DNA from: Sphingobacteriaceae bacterium UBA6709
GTDB lineage: Bacteria > Bacteroidota > Bacteroidia > Sphingobacteriales > Sphingobacteriaceae
Assembly: GCA_002454425.1 (NCBI GenBank)
Contig: DKIV01000020.1
Coordinates: 1-28,511, forward strand
Length of the DNA stretch: 28,511 nt
Reading direction: 5' to 3'
This document shows, piece after piece, positions 16,650-24,572 of the stretch. The position numbers and the translations under genes were made by a program. Each line of letters starts with the position of its first letter. Positions within the stretch are counted from its first letter, which is position 1. The notes beneath the pieces are model-generated. The model searched no databases. It was not told the origin of the DNA and worked only from the letters and a program-made list of their open reading frames with translations.

Positions 16650-16766
16650 AGAAATCGCAAGGGTTTCAAAATTTATTGGTGCACACATAGATTTTAGATA
16701 GCATTAATATTAGTTTATTGATTAGGTTAGGTAAAGGTTGATCCTCATCAGGGTCAACCTTTTTTT
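16650..16766 (+). ncRNA. Candidate small RNA 2 of a local family
   Basis: This is a predicted transcript of about 117 nt. It shares with RNA 1 its length, an AATCG near the 5' end, a GCATT in the middle and the identical 22-nt block (16714-16735). The terminator pairs 16733-16741 with 16754-16762, extended by weaker pairs, and is followed by a T-run. The 5' halves otherwise differ, as expected if targets differ or copies have diverged. No coding potential is seen. Confidence 0.62.
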
Positions 16767-16943
16767 ATGACAATAAAAATCCACCTGTCCAAAATCTGGC
16801 TCCGGATAATCTCTAAAATGCATGTAAACAAGATCGAAAGCCCCACTTAAATTATAACTCAGACGATACCGCACTAGCGCGCCGTCGTTTATCCGGGAAT
16901 TTATTACTGGAACTGATATCAATAGTTCAACATAAACAAATGC

Positions 16944-16980
16944 AAAAAACGCCGGAGAGCAAGGGCTCTGCCGGCGTTTT
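16944..16980 (-). terminator. Terminator downstream of the small exported protein gene
   Basis: AAAACGCCGG (16946-16955) pairs with CCGGCGTTTT (16971-16980), and AGAGC (16956-16960) with GCTCT (16965-16969), with one bulged base and an AAGG loop. On the minus strand the stem runs into TTTTTTG, so it most likely ends the leftward transcript of the gene at 17059-17268. Confidence 0.85.
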
Positions 16981-17058
16981 AAACAATTTATAGCGCTAAC
17001 GTCAACCTGACGCAACAGCTTATACCTCCCGAATAAACTCGGAAAATTGAAATTACGA

Positions 17059-17268
17059 TTAAGACTTCTTTCTGGTATAAAGGGGCGCGAAAGCTGCCAG
17101 AAGCAGGAATAACACCACCAGAATAAAGGGACTAACATTGCTATGTCCTGAGTTTGAACCAGCGGTATTGCTGATATCACTATCAGCGACATTCACCGCA
17201 AAAGATTGCACTGCAGTTGCCCCAAGCAAGAACAGCGTATAAAATGCCTTCCTAATTATAGATGCCAT
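17059..17268 (-). CDS. Small exported protein with C-terminal membrane anchor
   Basis: This is a 69-residue protein. A signal sequence (MASIIRKAF then a hydrophobic run ending AVQSFA) is followed by a short polar Ser/Asn/Gly segment (about 25-42). A second hydrophobic helix (about 43-62, SPFILVVLFLLLAAFAPLY) ends in the basic tail TRKKS. That order (signal peptide, small polar part, helix, Arg/Lys tail) resembles sorting-signal proteins, though no known signature such as PEP or LPXTG is present. ATG at 17268 was chosen over an upstream TTG at 17295. A terminator lies downstream. It may equally be a plain two-helix membrane microprotein. Confidence 0.65.
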   Translation of the reverse strand: MASIIRKAFYTLFLLGATAVQSFAVNVADSDISNTAGSNSGHSNVSPFILVVLFLLLAAFAPLYTRKKS

Positions 17269-17617
17269 AGATATAAGTTTAATAAGAATCAGCAAAAAGT
17301 GATCCGAACAGCAAGAATAAGGAATATTCCTTAAATAAGCTAATTGATGTGGGCGATATCAACAACTTAGCGAAATAGCTTTCACACAGCAGCGTTGAAC
17401 GCACACCTTTATTGCTTATAAAAGAAAAAGCTACTTTATGCAAGTAGCTTTAGCTGGTCAAAAAATGACCGTTCCCATTTTATTCTTAATTCATTTAACA
17501 GCAGCAAAGAAAATATAATACTTTGATATTCCATAAGAAATATAAATTTCTTTTTAACGGAATTCTTGGCGCGTCCCTAACTGCCTGCCGAGATAAGAAT
17601 ACCCGCCGCTTAGAGAT
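17269..17617. other. Intergenic region upstream of the small exported protein
   Basis: AT-rich, with no gene seen. It contains the OsmC terminator listed separately and a one-mismatch promoter element TATTCTTG on the minus strand near 17320-17313 that could serve the small exported protein. Confidence 0.4.
17415..17451 (-). terminator. Terminator of the OsmC gene
   Basis: AAAGCTACT (17427-17435) pairs with AGTAGCTTT (17443-17451) around a seven-base loop; on the minus strand the stem is followed by TTCTTTTAT. It lies about 165 bp beyond the OsmC stop, leaving a long 3' untranslated stretch. Confidence 0.7.
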
Positions 17618-18031
17618 CTATTCAACAAGCTTAGCCTCTGAAGTTATTTCGGCTTTCAGCACCTGAGATACCGGGCAATTTTTCTCTGCCTCAGTAACTG
17701 CCGCCTGAAATTCCTCTTCATTAATATCCGGAATAGATGCTTCTACCTCTAAATGCGATTTACTGATCTTCCCATCTTCAAAGGTAAGCTTGCAAGTAGT
17801 ACGAAGCTTATCGGCCGTGAAGCCCTTCTCATTTAAGACAAAACTCAGCTTCATTGTAAAACAACCGGCATGAGCGGCCGCTATCAATTCCTCGGGATTG
17901 GTGCCTGTACCCTCTGCAAAGCGATCGTTGAAAGAATATTGAGTCTCGCTAAGCACGGTGCTTTGCGTTGTCAGGTGACCAGCACCTTCCTTTCCTGTGC
18001 CGCTCCAAACGGCTGTAGCTTTTCTAATCAT
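17618..18031 (-). CDS. OsmC family organic hydroperoxide reductase
   Basis: This 137-residue thiol peroxidase of the OsmC group reduces organic hydroperoxides. The two redox cysteines are present: Cys57 in AAAHAGCFTMKLSF and Cys119 in EKNCPVSQ. The catalytic Arg37 and the Glu pair 47/48 before the first Cys are also present. The N-terminus IRKATAVWSG is typical of the OsmC subgroup rather than Ohr. The frame stays open to 18118, but the ATG at 18031 gives the standard start and the extra 29 residues resemble no known family member. It is probably transcribed alone. Confidence 0.94.
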   Translation of the reverse strand: MIRKATAVWSGTGKEGAGHLTTQSTVLSETQYSFNDRFAEGTGTNPEELIAAAHAGCFTMKLSFVLNEKGFTADKLRTTCKLTFEDGKISKSHLEVEASIPDINEEEFQAAVTEAEKNCPVSQVLKAEITSEAKLVE

Positions 18032-18383
18032 AGTTTGTATGTATGTATTATCTAAATTAAGACATTCCACATTCTTAAAAATCAATGAAATGTCAGCGTA
18101 AAAATCTTTTTTCCTCACAGCATCTCATCCTCTAACGCTTTAGTGTAAAGAACAAATCTCCCCCAGGATTGTTTATATAAGACGAACTGGGCAGCCAAAA
18201 ACAACAATTCACTAAAAATGAATTAAATTTTTATTAAAAAATGAAACAATAAGATAAAAAAACCCAAAAAATGAAAGTTAAACACACAGAAGCATAACAA
18301 AAAGATAATATCAAACTAAAAAACACCAAAAAAACAGCTAAAAAGCCAATTCATTAAAATTATTGGCATATTTTTTAAATAAA
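18032..18383. other. Extremely A-rich intergenic stretch
   Basis: From about 18180 to 18383 the plus strand is dominated by A-runs with almost no G or C. A block of this kind upstream of the promoter at 18384 could act as a curved or UP-like element. No open frame is supported. Confidence 0.5.
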
Positions 18384-18414
18384 ACTTTGCCAAACAAACA
18401 AAAATTACAATATT
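18383..18414 (+). promoter_or_regulatory. Promoter of the structured RNA at 18422
   Basis: TTTG near 18385 is followed after 19 bases by AATATTTG (to about 18416), one mismatch from TAnnTTTG. The spacing is the best of any promoter in the window, and the sequence above it is A-rich. Transcription would begin near 18422. Confidence 0.55.
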
Positions 18415-18421
18415 TGCATTA

Positions 18422-18566
18422 TACTATTAAACAAAAAACAAGAATAACAGGAAATAGCAGCACAAACTGCTAGGAGGTTCGACCCCTTCTCTTGTTTCTC
18501 CTTTCAATAATTTAGGTTTATAATTGGTTAGTTTGAGCTTCCGCCCATCGGAAGCTTATTTTTTTT
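18422..18566 (+). ncRNA. Candidate structured small RNA
   Basis: This is a predicted RNA of about 145 nt with no useful open frame. A closing stem pairs AAACAAGA (about 18435-18442) with TCTTGTTT (about 18490-18497). Inside it are the hairpins AGCAG-CACAAA-CTGCT and AGGAGG-TTCGA-CCCCTT (the second with imperfect pairing). An unpaired stretch with ATTGGTTAGTTTGAG (18523-18537) leads to a terminator, AGCTTCC (18536-18542) with GGAAGCT (18550-18556), then TTATTTTTTTT. The stretch before the terminator loosely recalls the GGTTAG block of RNAs 1 and 2. It could instead be the attenuated leader of the EEP gene at 18759. No known RNA family is recognised. Confidence 0.55.
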
Positions 18567-18758
18567 ATCTAAACAGCGATTGTTTCAAACAAAAACATCA
18601 AAAACACCTTCTCCCCAATAGATTTTAGGAACAAAACAAAAATTCACAAGGTACTCCTGTCTTTTAATGAATGGCACGAGATAAAATGAGTAGATTGCTG
18701 CCACCTTTTAAAGGCTTTTCAAGCAAAAGAATAATTCTTTCACGAACACAACACTGAT

Positions 18759-19865
18759 ATGCCCGCATATACTATTAAAAAAGTCGTTAACACGCTGATA
18801 GTGATAATCACAATTCTTATTTCACTAGGCCTGTTCGTTAGTGACATTGCCATTTTTGTAAACCCTGAAATTAGCTGGATACCAGCTTTTGTAGGACTGG
18901 CATATGTACCATTATTCTTGCTGGGACTTTGTGTACTGATAGTACTAACCCTCATGAGATCGAAGCTGGCCTTTGTTCCTCTGGCGGCATTACTAATAGG
19001 ATGGCTCAATTTTGCCAATACTTTCAGCTTGCAAACGGCAAAAGAACCGGAGAGAATAAGCGGCGATACGCTCCGTATCATGACCTGGAATACGCATCAC
19101 TTCAATTACAGGCAGGATATTGGCGCGGAAGAGAACAAAAAGGAGATGCTTGATCTAATAAACGACTACAAGCCAGATGTTCTTTGCATGCAAGAATTCA
19201 GCCTCGATGGTCGCGACGTAAAAGAGCGAATTGAGAAAATGCAGGCATATCTTGAGATGAAAGACCATGCATTTCAAGCTTTGGAGGCCAAAGACAAGGG
19301 ACTGGTCATTTTCTCCAGATATCCTATAAATGATAGCAAACTTATTCCCTTTCAGGTAAAACAAAGCGGAAACCATTGTTTATACGCCGATATAAATATA
19401 AACGGTAAAATGTTAAGGGTTTATACCGTTCATCTCGAGTCGATACGATTGGATGAAAACCAGGTTGGCTATATCCGCGAGCTTACGAAAGGAAAGAAGG
19501 AAGACATTCGCCCTGGAAAAGTAATTGCCGGCCAATTAAAGCGGGCATTTTTAAAACGAGCGGAACAAGTGAAGATTGTCAGAGCTAGTACCGATAGCTG
19601 TTCCTCACCATTTATTATTTGCGGTGACTTCAACGACCCTCCCTCCAGCTTTGCTTTCCGGCAAATGCAAGAAGGTCTTACCAATAGTTTCAGGGCCAAA
19701 GGTTCGGGTATAATTCCGATCACTTATCATCGGAGCGTTTTCAAATATCAGATTGATCACATCATGGCCAGTCCTTCTATCGCGGTGTGCGGCCATTACA
19801 TTGTTCGAAAAAAACTTAGTGATCACTACCCGGTGATATCCGATTTTCGTCTAGGCCAGAATTAG
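18759..19865 (+). CDS. Membrane-anchored endonuclease/exonuclease/phosphatase family protein
   Basis: This is a 368-residue protein. Three hydrophobic helices lie at about 10-33, 40-65 and 70-90. They precede an EEP (DNase I-like) metal-dependent hydrolase domain that should face the periplasm or cytoplasm depending on topology. Active-site residues are visible: Asn111 in MTWNTHHF, Glu146 in MQEFS, His225 in VHLES, Asp290 and Asn292 in GDFNDPPSS, Asp333 in QIDHI, and Asp355/His356 in LSDHYPV. Members cleave phosphodiesters in nucleic acids, sphingolipids or phosphoinositides; the substrate cannot be chosen here. It follows the structured RNA at 18422. Confidence 0.92.
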   Translation: MPAYTIKKVVNTLIVIITILISLGLFVSDIAIFVNPEISWIPAFVGLAYVPLFLLGLCVLIVLTLMRSKLAFVPLAALLIGWLNFANTFSLQTAKEPERISGDTLRIMTWNTHHFNYRQDIGAEENKKEMLDLINDYKPDVLCMQEFSLDGRDVKERIEKMQAYLEMKDHAFQALEAKDKGLVIFSRYPINDSKLIPFQVKQSGNHCLYADININGKMLRVYTVHLESIRLDENQVGYIRELTKGKKEDIRPGKVIAGQLKRAFLKRAEQVKIVRASTDSCSSPFIICGDFNDPPSSFAFRQMQEGLTNSFRAKGSGIIPITYHRSVFKYQIDHIMASPSIAVCGHYIVRKKLSDHYPVISDFRLGQN

Positions 19866-19909
19866 GCAGGTAAGCGTAATCAACGAGACATTGACACTGA
19901 CAAGTACTC

Positions 19910-20104
19910 TTACTTGCTTAAGGAACATTTTTTCCAATAAATAAGTCCAACGTAGAGCCTATTTTTTATGGCAACCTCCGTTCTCTTCTTCTCAAGAGCA
20001 TCGTTTTTGTTCTCCTCGGTAATTTCAGCGGGAAGCGAAAAGTGCTCAATCACGTTCTCCGTTTGAGCATTTACAAATTCATAATAGTCTAACTTAGCAT
20101 TCAT
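19910..20104 (-). CDS. Small hypothetical protein
   Basis: This is a 64-residue soluble protein with charged, helical composition (MNAKLDYYEFVNAQTENV at the N-terminus, then EENKNDALEKKRTEVAIKNR). No signal, membrane segment or known domain is seen. The ATG at 20104 is preferred; TTG at 20137 would add 11 residues of unlikely composition. The amino-acid make-up is protein-like and the frame is not the shadow of another gene. Confidence 0.5.
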   Translation of the reverse strand: MNAKLDYYEFVNAQTENVIEHFSLPAEITEENKNDALEKKRTEVAIKNRLYVGLIYWKKCSLSK

Positions 20105-20355
20105 GGCGTCGGGGGTTTGCGCTCGCTCAATTAGCAAGCTATTTAAACAACTGTTACCGGCTCACAAATGTTTATATCCTAGCTATTTATATTTTTTAAA
20201 CTTAAAATTAAGTTTCGGTAAAATGACTTACAAAGTGCAATAAAAACAGCATAAACAGACTACTATTTCGCTCAATAAACCTTAAACAACAGAGATCACG
20301 CAAATAATCACACATTTTTATGACTCTTGTCACACTCATCCAAAAGCGAAAAAGA

Positions 20356-20363
20356 TAGCTTTG
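20356..20363 (+). promoter_or_regulatory. -7 promoter element of the hybrid regulator
   Basis: TAGCTTTG matches TAnnTTTG exactly, 37 bp before the ATG, placing the transcription start near 20370. Confidence 0.55.
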
Positions 20364-20400
20364 ACGAAAGCTCACCATTCAAACAACAGATTCGGTAACA

Positions 20401-23400
20401 ATGAATGCTGAAATAATTTGGAGTAAACTTGGCGGAAGGATGTCACTCGTCTTCGTCATTGCGCTTCTTTACTCTAACCGGTCTTATTGCCTTAACAAAC
20501 CATTTAAAAGCTTCAACACAAAGAATGGCCTCAGCAGTAACACTGTATATTCTTGCGTCAAAGATCAAAAAGGATATATCTGGATAACAACCTCAAAAGG
20601 CATTAACCGATACAATGGAGAAGATTTTTCGGTAATTACCCTTGAAGACAAAGATTACAAGCAGGAAGCAAGGGCTGTAGTAGTGTCTTCCGACGGACAT
20701 CTTCACGCCTACAACGAACACCGTCTATATTATTTTAACGATGAGAATCAGCGATTTGAAATAATTAAAAAAGTAAATTTCGCTCATAAAGAATACATAA
20801 AAAGCGTTGTTCCCGATAATAGAGGAAACATCTGGCTAGGTACCACGGAGGGTCTTTATCTTTTTAGTCCACCAGTAGGGTTAAGGAGATGTTCTGGAAA
20901 CTTCAGGAACCTGGCTACTATATCCTTTGACCAAAAAGGACTTCTTTGGATAGGCGCGTTTCGGGGATTACATTGCTATAATTCGAGAACACATCAAGAA
21001 GAGGCATTCCGGTGTCCTAAGCAATTTCGAAACACTGCCGTTTCGTCTGTATTTAAAGATGAATTGAGCGGCTTATTATGGATCGCTACCAAAGAAAAAG
21101 GCACATGGATACTGAATGAGAAAAATCAGCTGCTTTCGAAAGTCCCAGATCAGGACCTCAGGGGCGTTCTCTCGGTTCAAGCTGTTGCAAAGTCAAAAAT
21201 ATGGATAACTACAGATAATGGCCACATCAAGGAATACAACAGATTTACAGGTATTCCCGAAAGCGATTACTTGAATCAGACTGTAGCGGAAAATGATAGC
21301 CAAACGAGATACGCCCATGCGGTTTACGCGGATGTATCAAGTATATGGATATGCACAGCCCGTTCCGGACTAATTTTGTATAGCACCGAATCTTTGGCTG
21401 AACGTGTATTTAAAATAGAAAAACCAATAAACGCAATTGCTAAGCTAGGCGACAGCCTGCTGTTTGTGGGCGCTCAAAACAATCTTATAATCTTTAAAAA
21501 GAGAAACAAAACACTCGCTATCCAACCCAACAATTATGGAATCGCATCGACAGGAGAAATAACAGACCTAACAACAACCAATGACGGCAGATTGTTAATA
21601 GCCACGGCAAACAAGGTACTTGTACACGACAGAGAGGGTAAAGTTCTTAGCACGATCTTTTTGCCCGCGAAGGAAAAATTAAACTGTGTGTATCAAGACC
21701 CTAATAAGGATATCTGGATGGGATGCTCTTCCGCTTTATACAAGTTTGATAGCAGAAAAAAGAAGCTTAAACACTTCGCGATTGAAGGGGTTACGCGAAT
21801 TAAATGCAGTAATTTTCAGGAACTATTCCTGCTAAGCGCGAACGGCCTATTCTCCTTAAACTTCTCTACCAATAAATACGGGCGTGTAGATCTCGCATTT
21901 TTAAAGGGAACATCAAAGATTCCTTCCGATTTAAAGATCAATTGCTTACTGAAAGATTCGCGAAATAATACAATCATCTGGATAGGAACGAAAGACTTCG
22001 GATTGTTGAAATATAGTATTCTTCAGCGAAAAATTGATAGATTCACTACAGCTCACGGTCTTGCCTCAAATACTGTGAACGCATTAACATTCGACAAACT
22101 TCACAGACTTTGGATTACTGCTCCGCACGCCCTCTCCTGTTATGATCAGGAGAGCGGCGAAATCTCCACTTGCTCAGACCTTATGGAACCGGGTCTACCT
22201 ACTTTTAACAGTGGGTATAAATGCGTAGAATTCAACGAGCGCTTATACATCACCAACGGCAACGCATTGATTCAGGTTGACCCTTTAACTTTCTTCAATA
22301 AGGATACCGAAAAATTAAACGTCCATTTTGAAAGACTGGATATATTGAGCAATAATATCAAGGGATACAAACAGCAACGAAAGAATTATCATCTTGATGA
22401 TAGCCAGACGCTGATATTAAGGTCAACCGAACGGTCCTTCAGAATCAACTTTACTGATGTCAGTCCGTTAAATAATGAAAGCAATCTGTATACATGGAAT
22501 CTCGAAGGCTTCGAAAATGGCTGGACTGAGCCGAATCGAATCCATAGGGCGACCTATGTAAATATACCTCCCGGAACATATATGTTTCGCCTGAGGGTTT
22601 TAAAAGCCGACAATCCAAATAATTTCACAGAGAGAACTATCAAAATCATTATACAACCTCCTTTTTGGTTAAGCTCTCCCGCCTACTGCCTTTATATAAT
22701 CATCTCCATCAGCGTAGCGAGTTATCTGATTATCCGATACAAAGCTCGTTTGGAAAAGAAAGAAGCTGAAAATAAAAGTCGCTTCATTATGAACATAGCT
22801 CAGGATCTTGAGACCCCACTCTCGCTAATAAAAATGTCACTTCAGGAGATTCAGAAAGAGCAATTATCGATAGGGGGAAAAAAGAGCTTGTCTACGGCAG
22901 AGAACAGTACTGAAGATTTATTAAATATGGTGATGCGAATTCTGGAGCATCATAAGATGGAAGAGGATTCGCAACAACTTAACCTTCAAAAACTATCCCT
23001 GCACGACGAAATTAAAAACGCGTTTAATGTCTGCCAAATTGAAGCAAAAAAGAAATTCGTTGATCTGCGGATTGATAAAATGCATCTAAAGATGGATGCC
23101 TTGGCTGATAAGCAGAAACTTGCCTACATACTTGAAAATTTACTGAGACTTACCCTTAAATACACAGAAAGCTATGGTTATCTACACCTCGTTGCGACAG
23201 CGGAATTAGCTAGCTTGCGTGTCTCTTTTACCGGACAGCTTAATTTCCCCCAGACAATATTTAATGAATTAAATAGTTCCCGCAAACAATACTTTATAAA
23301 GCCACAAACATCACCAAGTGAAACAAATCTGATATTTATTAAGAAGCTCATAAATCTTCATGGAGGAACGTTACAAATCAAAGGCGTCAATGATAGCGAC

Positions 23401-24306
23401 AGAGAGTTAACACTTAACATCCCTATACAGGCTTGCGAGGCGAAGGATATCGATCATTGTTCCTCTTCTGTGAGAATTGCTAATCGACGTACCGAAAAAG
23501 AGGAAAATATCGGCTCCAGAAATATTGAGTTATTAGTGATTGATGAAAATGAGGCACTGAGGGCATATCTGGCCGAATATCTTGGAAAGAAGTATCAAAT
23601 CTTAACCTCCGGCAATGCGGAGGAAGCATTAGAAATCACCAAAGAACACTTGCCCGATCTTATCATCTCGGCGATCATTCTTCCATCAATGAGTGGCATC
23701 GACCTATGTCGTGTTTTAAAAGCGCGTATGGAAACCTGTCACATTCCTTTTATCCTCCTGACCTCGCTTTCCGATAAATCTGATGTAATTAACGGCTTCA
23801 ATGCCGGCGCGGATGACTATGTTACCAAGCCATTCGATATGAACCTGCTTGAGATTAAGATTATTGCGCATCTTAAAAACCGGGCACTTTATAAGCGTAA
23901 ATTTCTCGACAACGCCCTGATCGCTCAACATGCCGAAGGTGATGAGGAAGACAAGCTGTTTCTTCAAAAAACCATTAGTCTTATTGAGCAATACCTTCAA
24001 GATGAAACGCTCTCCATTGAATTTATCTCGAAACAAGTGGCGATGAGTCGCTCGGTATTTAATCGGCGCATAAAAGCTCTTACCGGTCAGACCCCAAAGG
24101 ACTTAATTCGTGAGATAAAAATGAAAAAGGCAGCACAGCTTCTTTCTTCACAAAAATACACCGTTTATGATGTTGCGTATCTGACAGGATATCCAAATTC
24201 AAAGTACTTCAGTACATCGTTTAAGAAATACTATGGAATGCCGCCTAGTGCTTATATAGAAAATCAGGAAGAGAAGAACAGTGTTATCGAAACATTGAAG
24301 ATCTAA
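20401..24306 (+). CDS. Hybrid two-component regulator with degenerate phosphorelay
   Basis: This is a 1301-residue one-piece regulator. The order is: N-terminal membrane/signal segment (about 14-30), Reg_prop propeller repeats (about 40-640, with recurring GxIWIxTxxG blocks), Y_Y_Y domain (about 670-750), transmembrane helix (762-779), kinase-like dimerisation and ATPase regions (790-1010), receiver (1041-1155) and AraC-type helix-turn-helix (1195-1290). Normally a glycan fragment bound in the periplasm triggers phosphotransfer and the AraC end activates utilisation genes. Here the H-box reads NIAQDLETPL, with Gln801 in place of His. The N-box Asn is Leu917, the G1 Asp is Phe943, and the G2 glycines are absent (971-977). 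The receiver Asp is Ala1091, although Asp1048, Glu1049, Thr1121 and Lys1143 remain. The AraC domain looks intact (MSRSVFNRRIKALTGQTP). The open frame shows no decay, so the loss is probably functional. Confidence 0.93.
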   Translation: MNAEIIWSKLGGRMSLVFVIALLYSNRSYCLNKPFKSFNTKNGLSSNTVYSCVKDQKGYIWITTSKGINRYNGEDFSVITLEDKDYKQEARAVVVSSDGHLHAYNEHRLYYFNDENQRFEIIKKVNFAHKEYIKSVVPDNRGNIWLGTTEGLYLFSPPVGLRRCSGNFRNLATISFDQKGLLWIGAFRGLHCYNSRTHQEEAFRCPKQFRNTAVSSVFKDELSGLLWIATKEKGTWILNEKNQLLSKVPDQDLRGVLSVQAVAKSKIWITTDNGHIKEYNRFTGIPESDYLNQTVAENDSQTRYAHAVYADVSSIWICTARSGLILYSTESLAERVFKIEKPINAIAKLGDSLLFVGAQNNLIIFKKRNKTLAIQPNNYGIASTGEITDLTTTNDGRLLIATANKVLVHDREGKVLSTIFLPAKEKLNCVYQDPNKDIWMGCSSALYKFDSRKKKLKHFAIEGVTRIKCSNFQELFLLSANGLFSLNFSTNKYGRVDLAFLKGTSKIPSDLKINCLLKDSRNNTIIWIGTKDFGLLKYSILQRKIDRFTTAHGLASNTVNALTFDKLHRLWITAPHALSCYDQESGEISTCSDLMEPGLPTFNSGYKCVEFNERLYITNGNALIQVDPLTFFNKDTEKLNVHFERLDILSNNIKGYKQQRKNYHLDDSQTLILRSTERSFRINFTDVSPLNNESNLYTWNLEGFENGWTEPNRIHRATYVNIPPGTYMFRLRVLKADNPNNFTERTIKIIIQPPFWLSSPAYCLYIIISISVASYLIIRYKARLEKKEAENKSRFIMNIAQDLETPLSLIKMSLQEIQKEQLSIGGKKSLSTAENSTEDLLNMVMRILEHHKMEEDSQQLNLQKLSLHDEIKNAFNVCQIEAKKKFVDLRIDKMHLKMDALADKQKLAYILENLLRLTLKYTESYGYLHLVATAELASLRVSFTGQLNFPQTIFNELNSSRKQYFIKPQTSPSETNLIFIKKLINLHGGTLQIKGVNDSDRELTLNIPIQACEAKDIDHCSSSVRIANRRTEKEENIGSRNIELLVIDENEALRAYLAEYLGKKYQILTSGNAEEALEITKEHLPDLIISAIILPSMSGIDLCRVLKARMETCHIPFILLTSLSDKSDVINGFNAGADDYVTKPFDMNLLEIKIIAHLKNRALYKRKFLDNALIAQHAEGDEEDKLFLQKTISLIEQYLQDETLSIEFISKQVAMSRSVFNRRIKALTGQTPKDLIREIKMKKAAQLLSSQKYTVYDVAYLTGYPNSKYFSTSFKKYYGMPPSAYIENQEEKNSVIETLKI

Positions 24307-24333
24307 CTGAAAAGAATAAAATCAAACACAAAA

Positions 24334-24356
24334 AAGGCTGATATGAGATCAGCCTT
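24334..24356. terminator. Hairpin after the hybrid regulator
   Basis: AAGGCTGA (24334-24341) pairs with TCAGCCTT (24349-24356) around a seven-base loop. It lies 27 bp after the stop, but the T-run is on the minus strand (CCTTTTTTG); the plus strand continues GATAAAAAG. It is a weak terminator in the gene's direction, so some read-through to the next gene is possible. Confidence 0.5.
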
Positions 24357-24521
24357 GATAAAAAGTAATGTTAATCGTAAGCTAGTAATACGTAGTTTGG
24401 ATTGATTTAGACATTCTTACCAGCGTCATTATACAAATTTAAACATGCCTGAGCATCAAACTAAATATTCACCTACACAAAAAATATCACAAAATTCGCC
24501 TAAATTGCTCACGGTTTGACC

Positions 24522-24537
24522 ACATTCTACAGAATGT
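24522..24537. promoter_or_regulatory. Dyad operator candidate upstream of the NtrC-like gene
   Basis: ACATTCT-AC-AGAATGT is a perfect 7+2+7 inverted repeat, 35 bp before the ATG at 24573 and just downstream of a TTTG (24515-24518). The two-base centre makes an RNA hairpin unlikely and suggests binding of a dimeric regulator, possibly the gene product itself through its Fis-type helix-turn-helix. Confidence 0.45.
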
Positions 24538-24572
24538 AAAACTAATTCCGCCTTTAACCTATTTCGTCTTTT

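Larger units (their letters stand above)
15725..17058. other. Gene-poor region with candidate small RNAs
   Basis: These 1334 bp contain no convincing protein gene but several promoters and terminators (listed separately). Between the first RNA and the third terminator (about 15892-16500), open frames are short and poorly supported. The best is 16012-16239 (75 codons, an initial hydrophobic helix and a His-rich tail). Small hairpins occur at 15919-15952 (CCGGG/CCCGG, then GGAT/ATCC). A beta-strand-like remnant may lie at 16770-16940 on the minus strand. Confidence 0.5.
19866..20400. other. Intergenic region before the hybrid regulator
   Basis: Apart from the small minus-strand gene at 19910-20104 and the promoter element at 20356, this region is AT-rich and shows no further feature. 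No terminator for the EEP gene was recognised. Confidence 0.4.

Noticed and set aside
16722..17192. 156-codon minus-strand frame as a whole
   Set aside because: It spans a terminator, an sRNA terminator and the small exported gene in another frame; only the 16770-16940 part was kept as a possible remnant.
18455..18490. tRNA or tmRNA T-arm suggested by GGTTCGACCCC
   Set aside because: No acceptor stem, anticodon arm or CCA end can be built around it.
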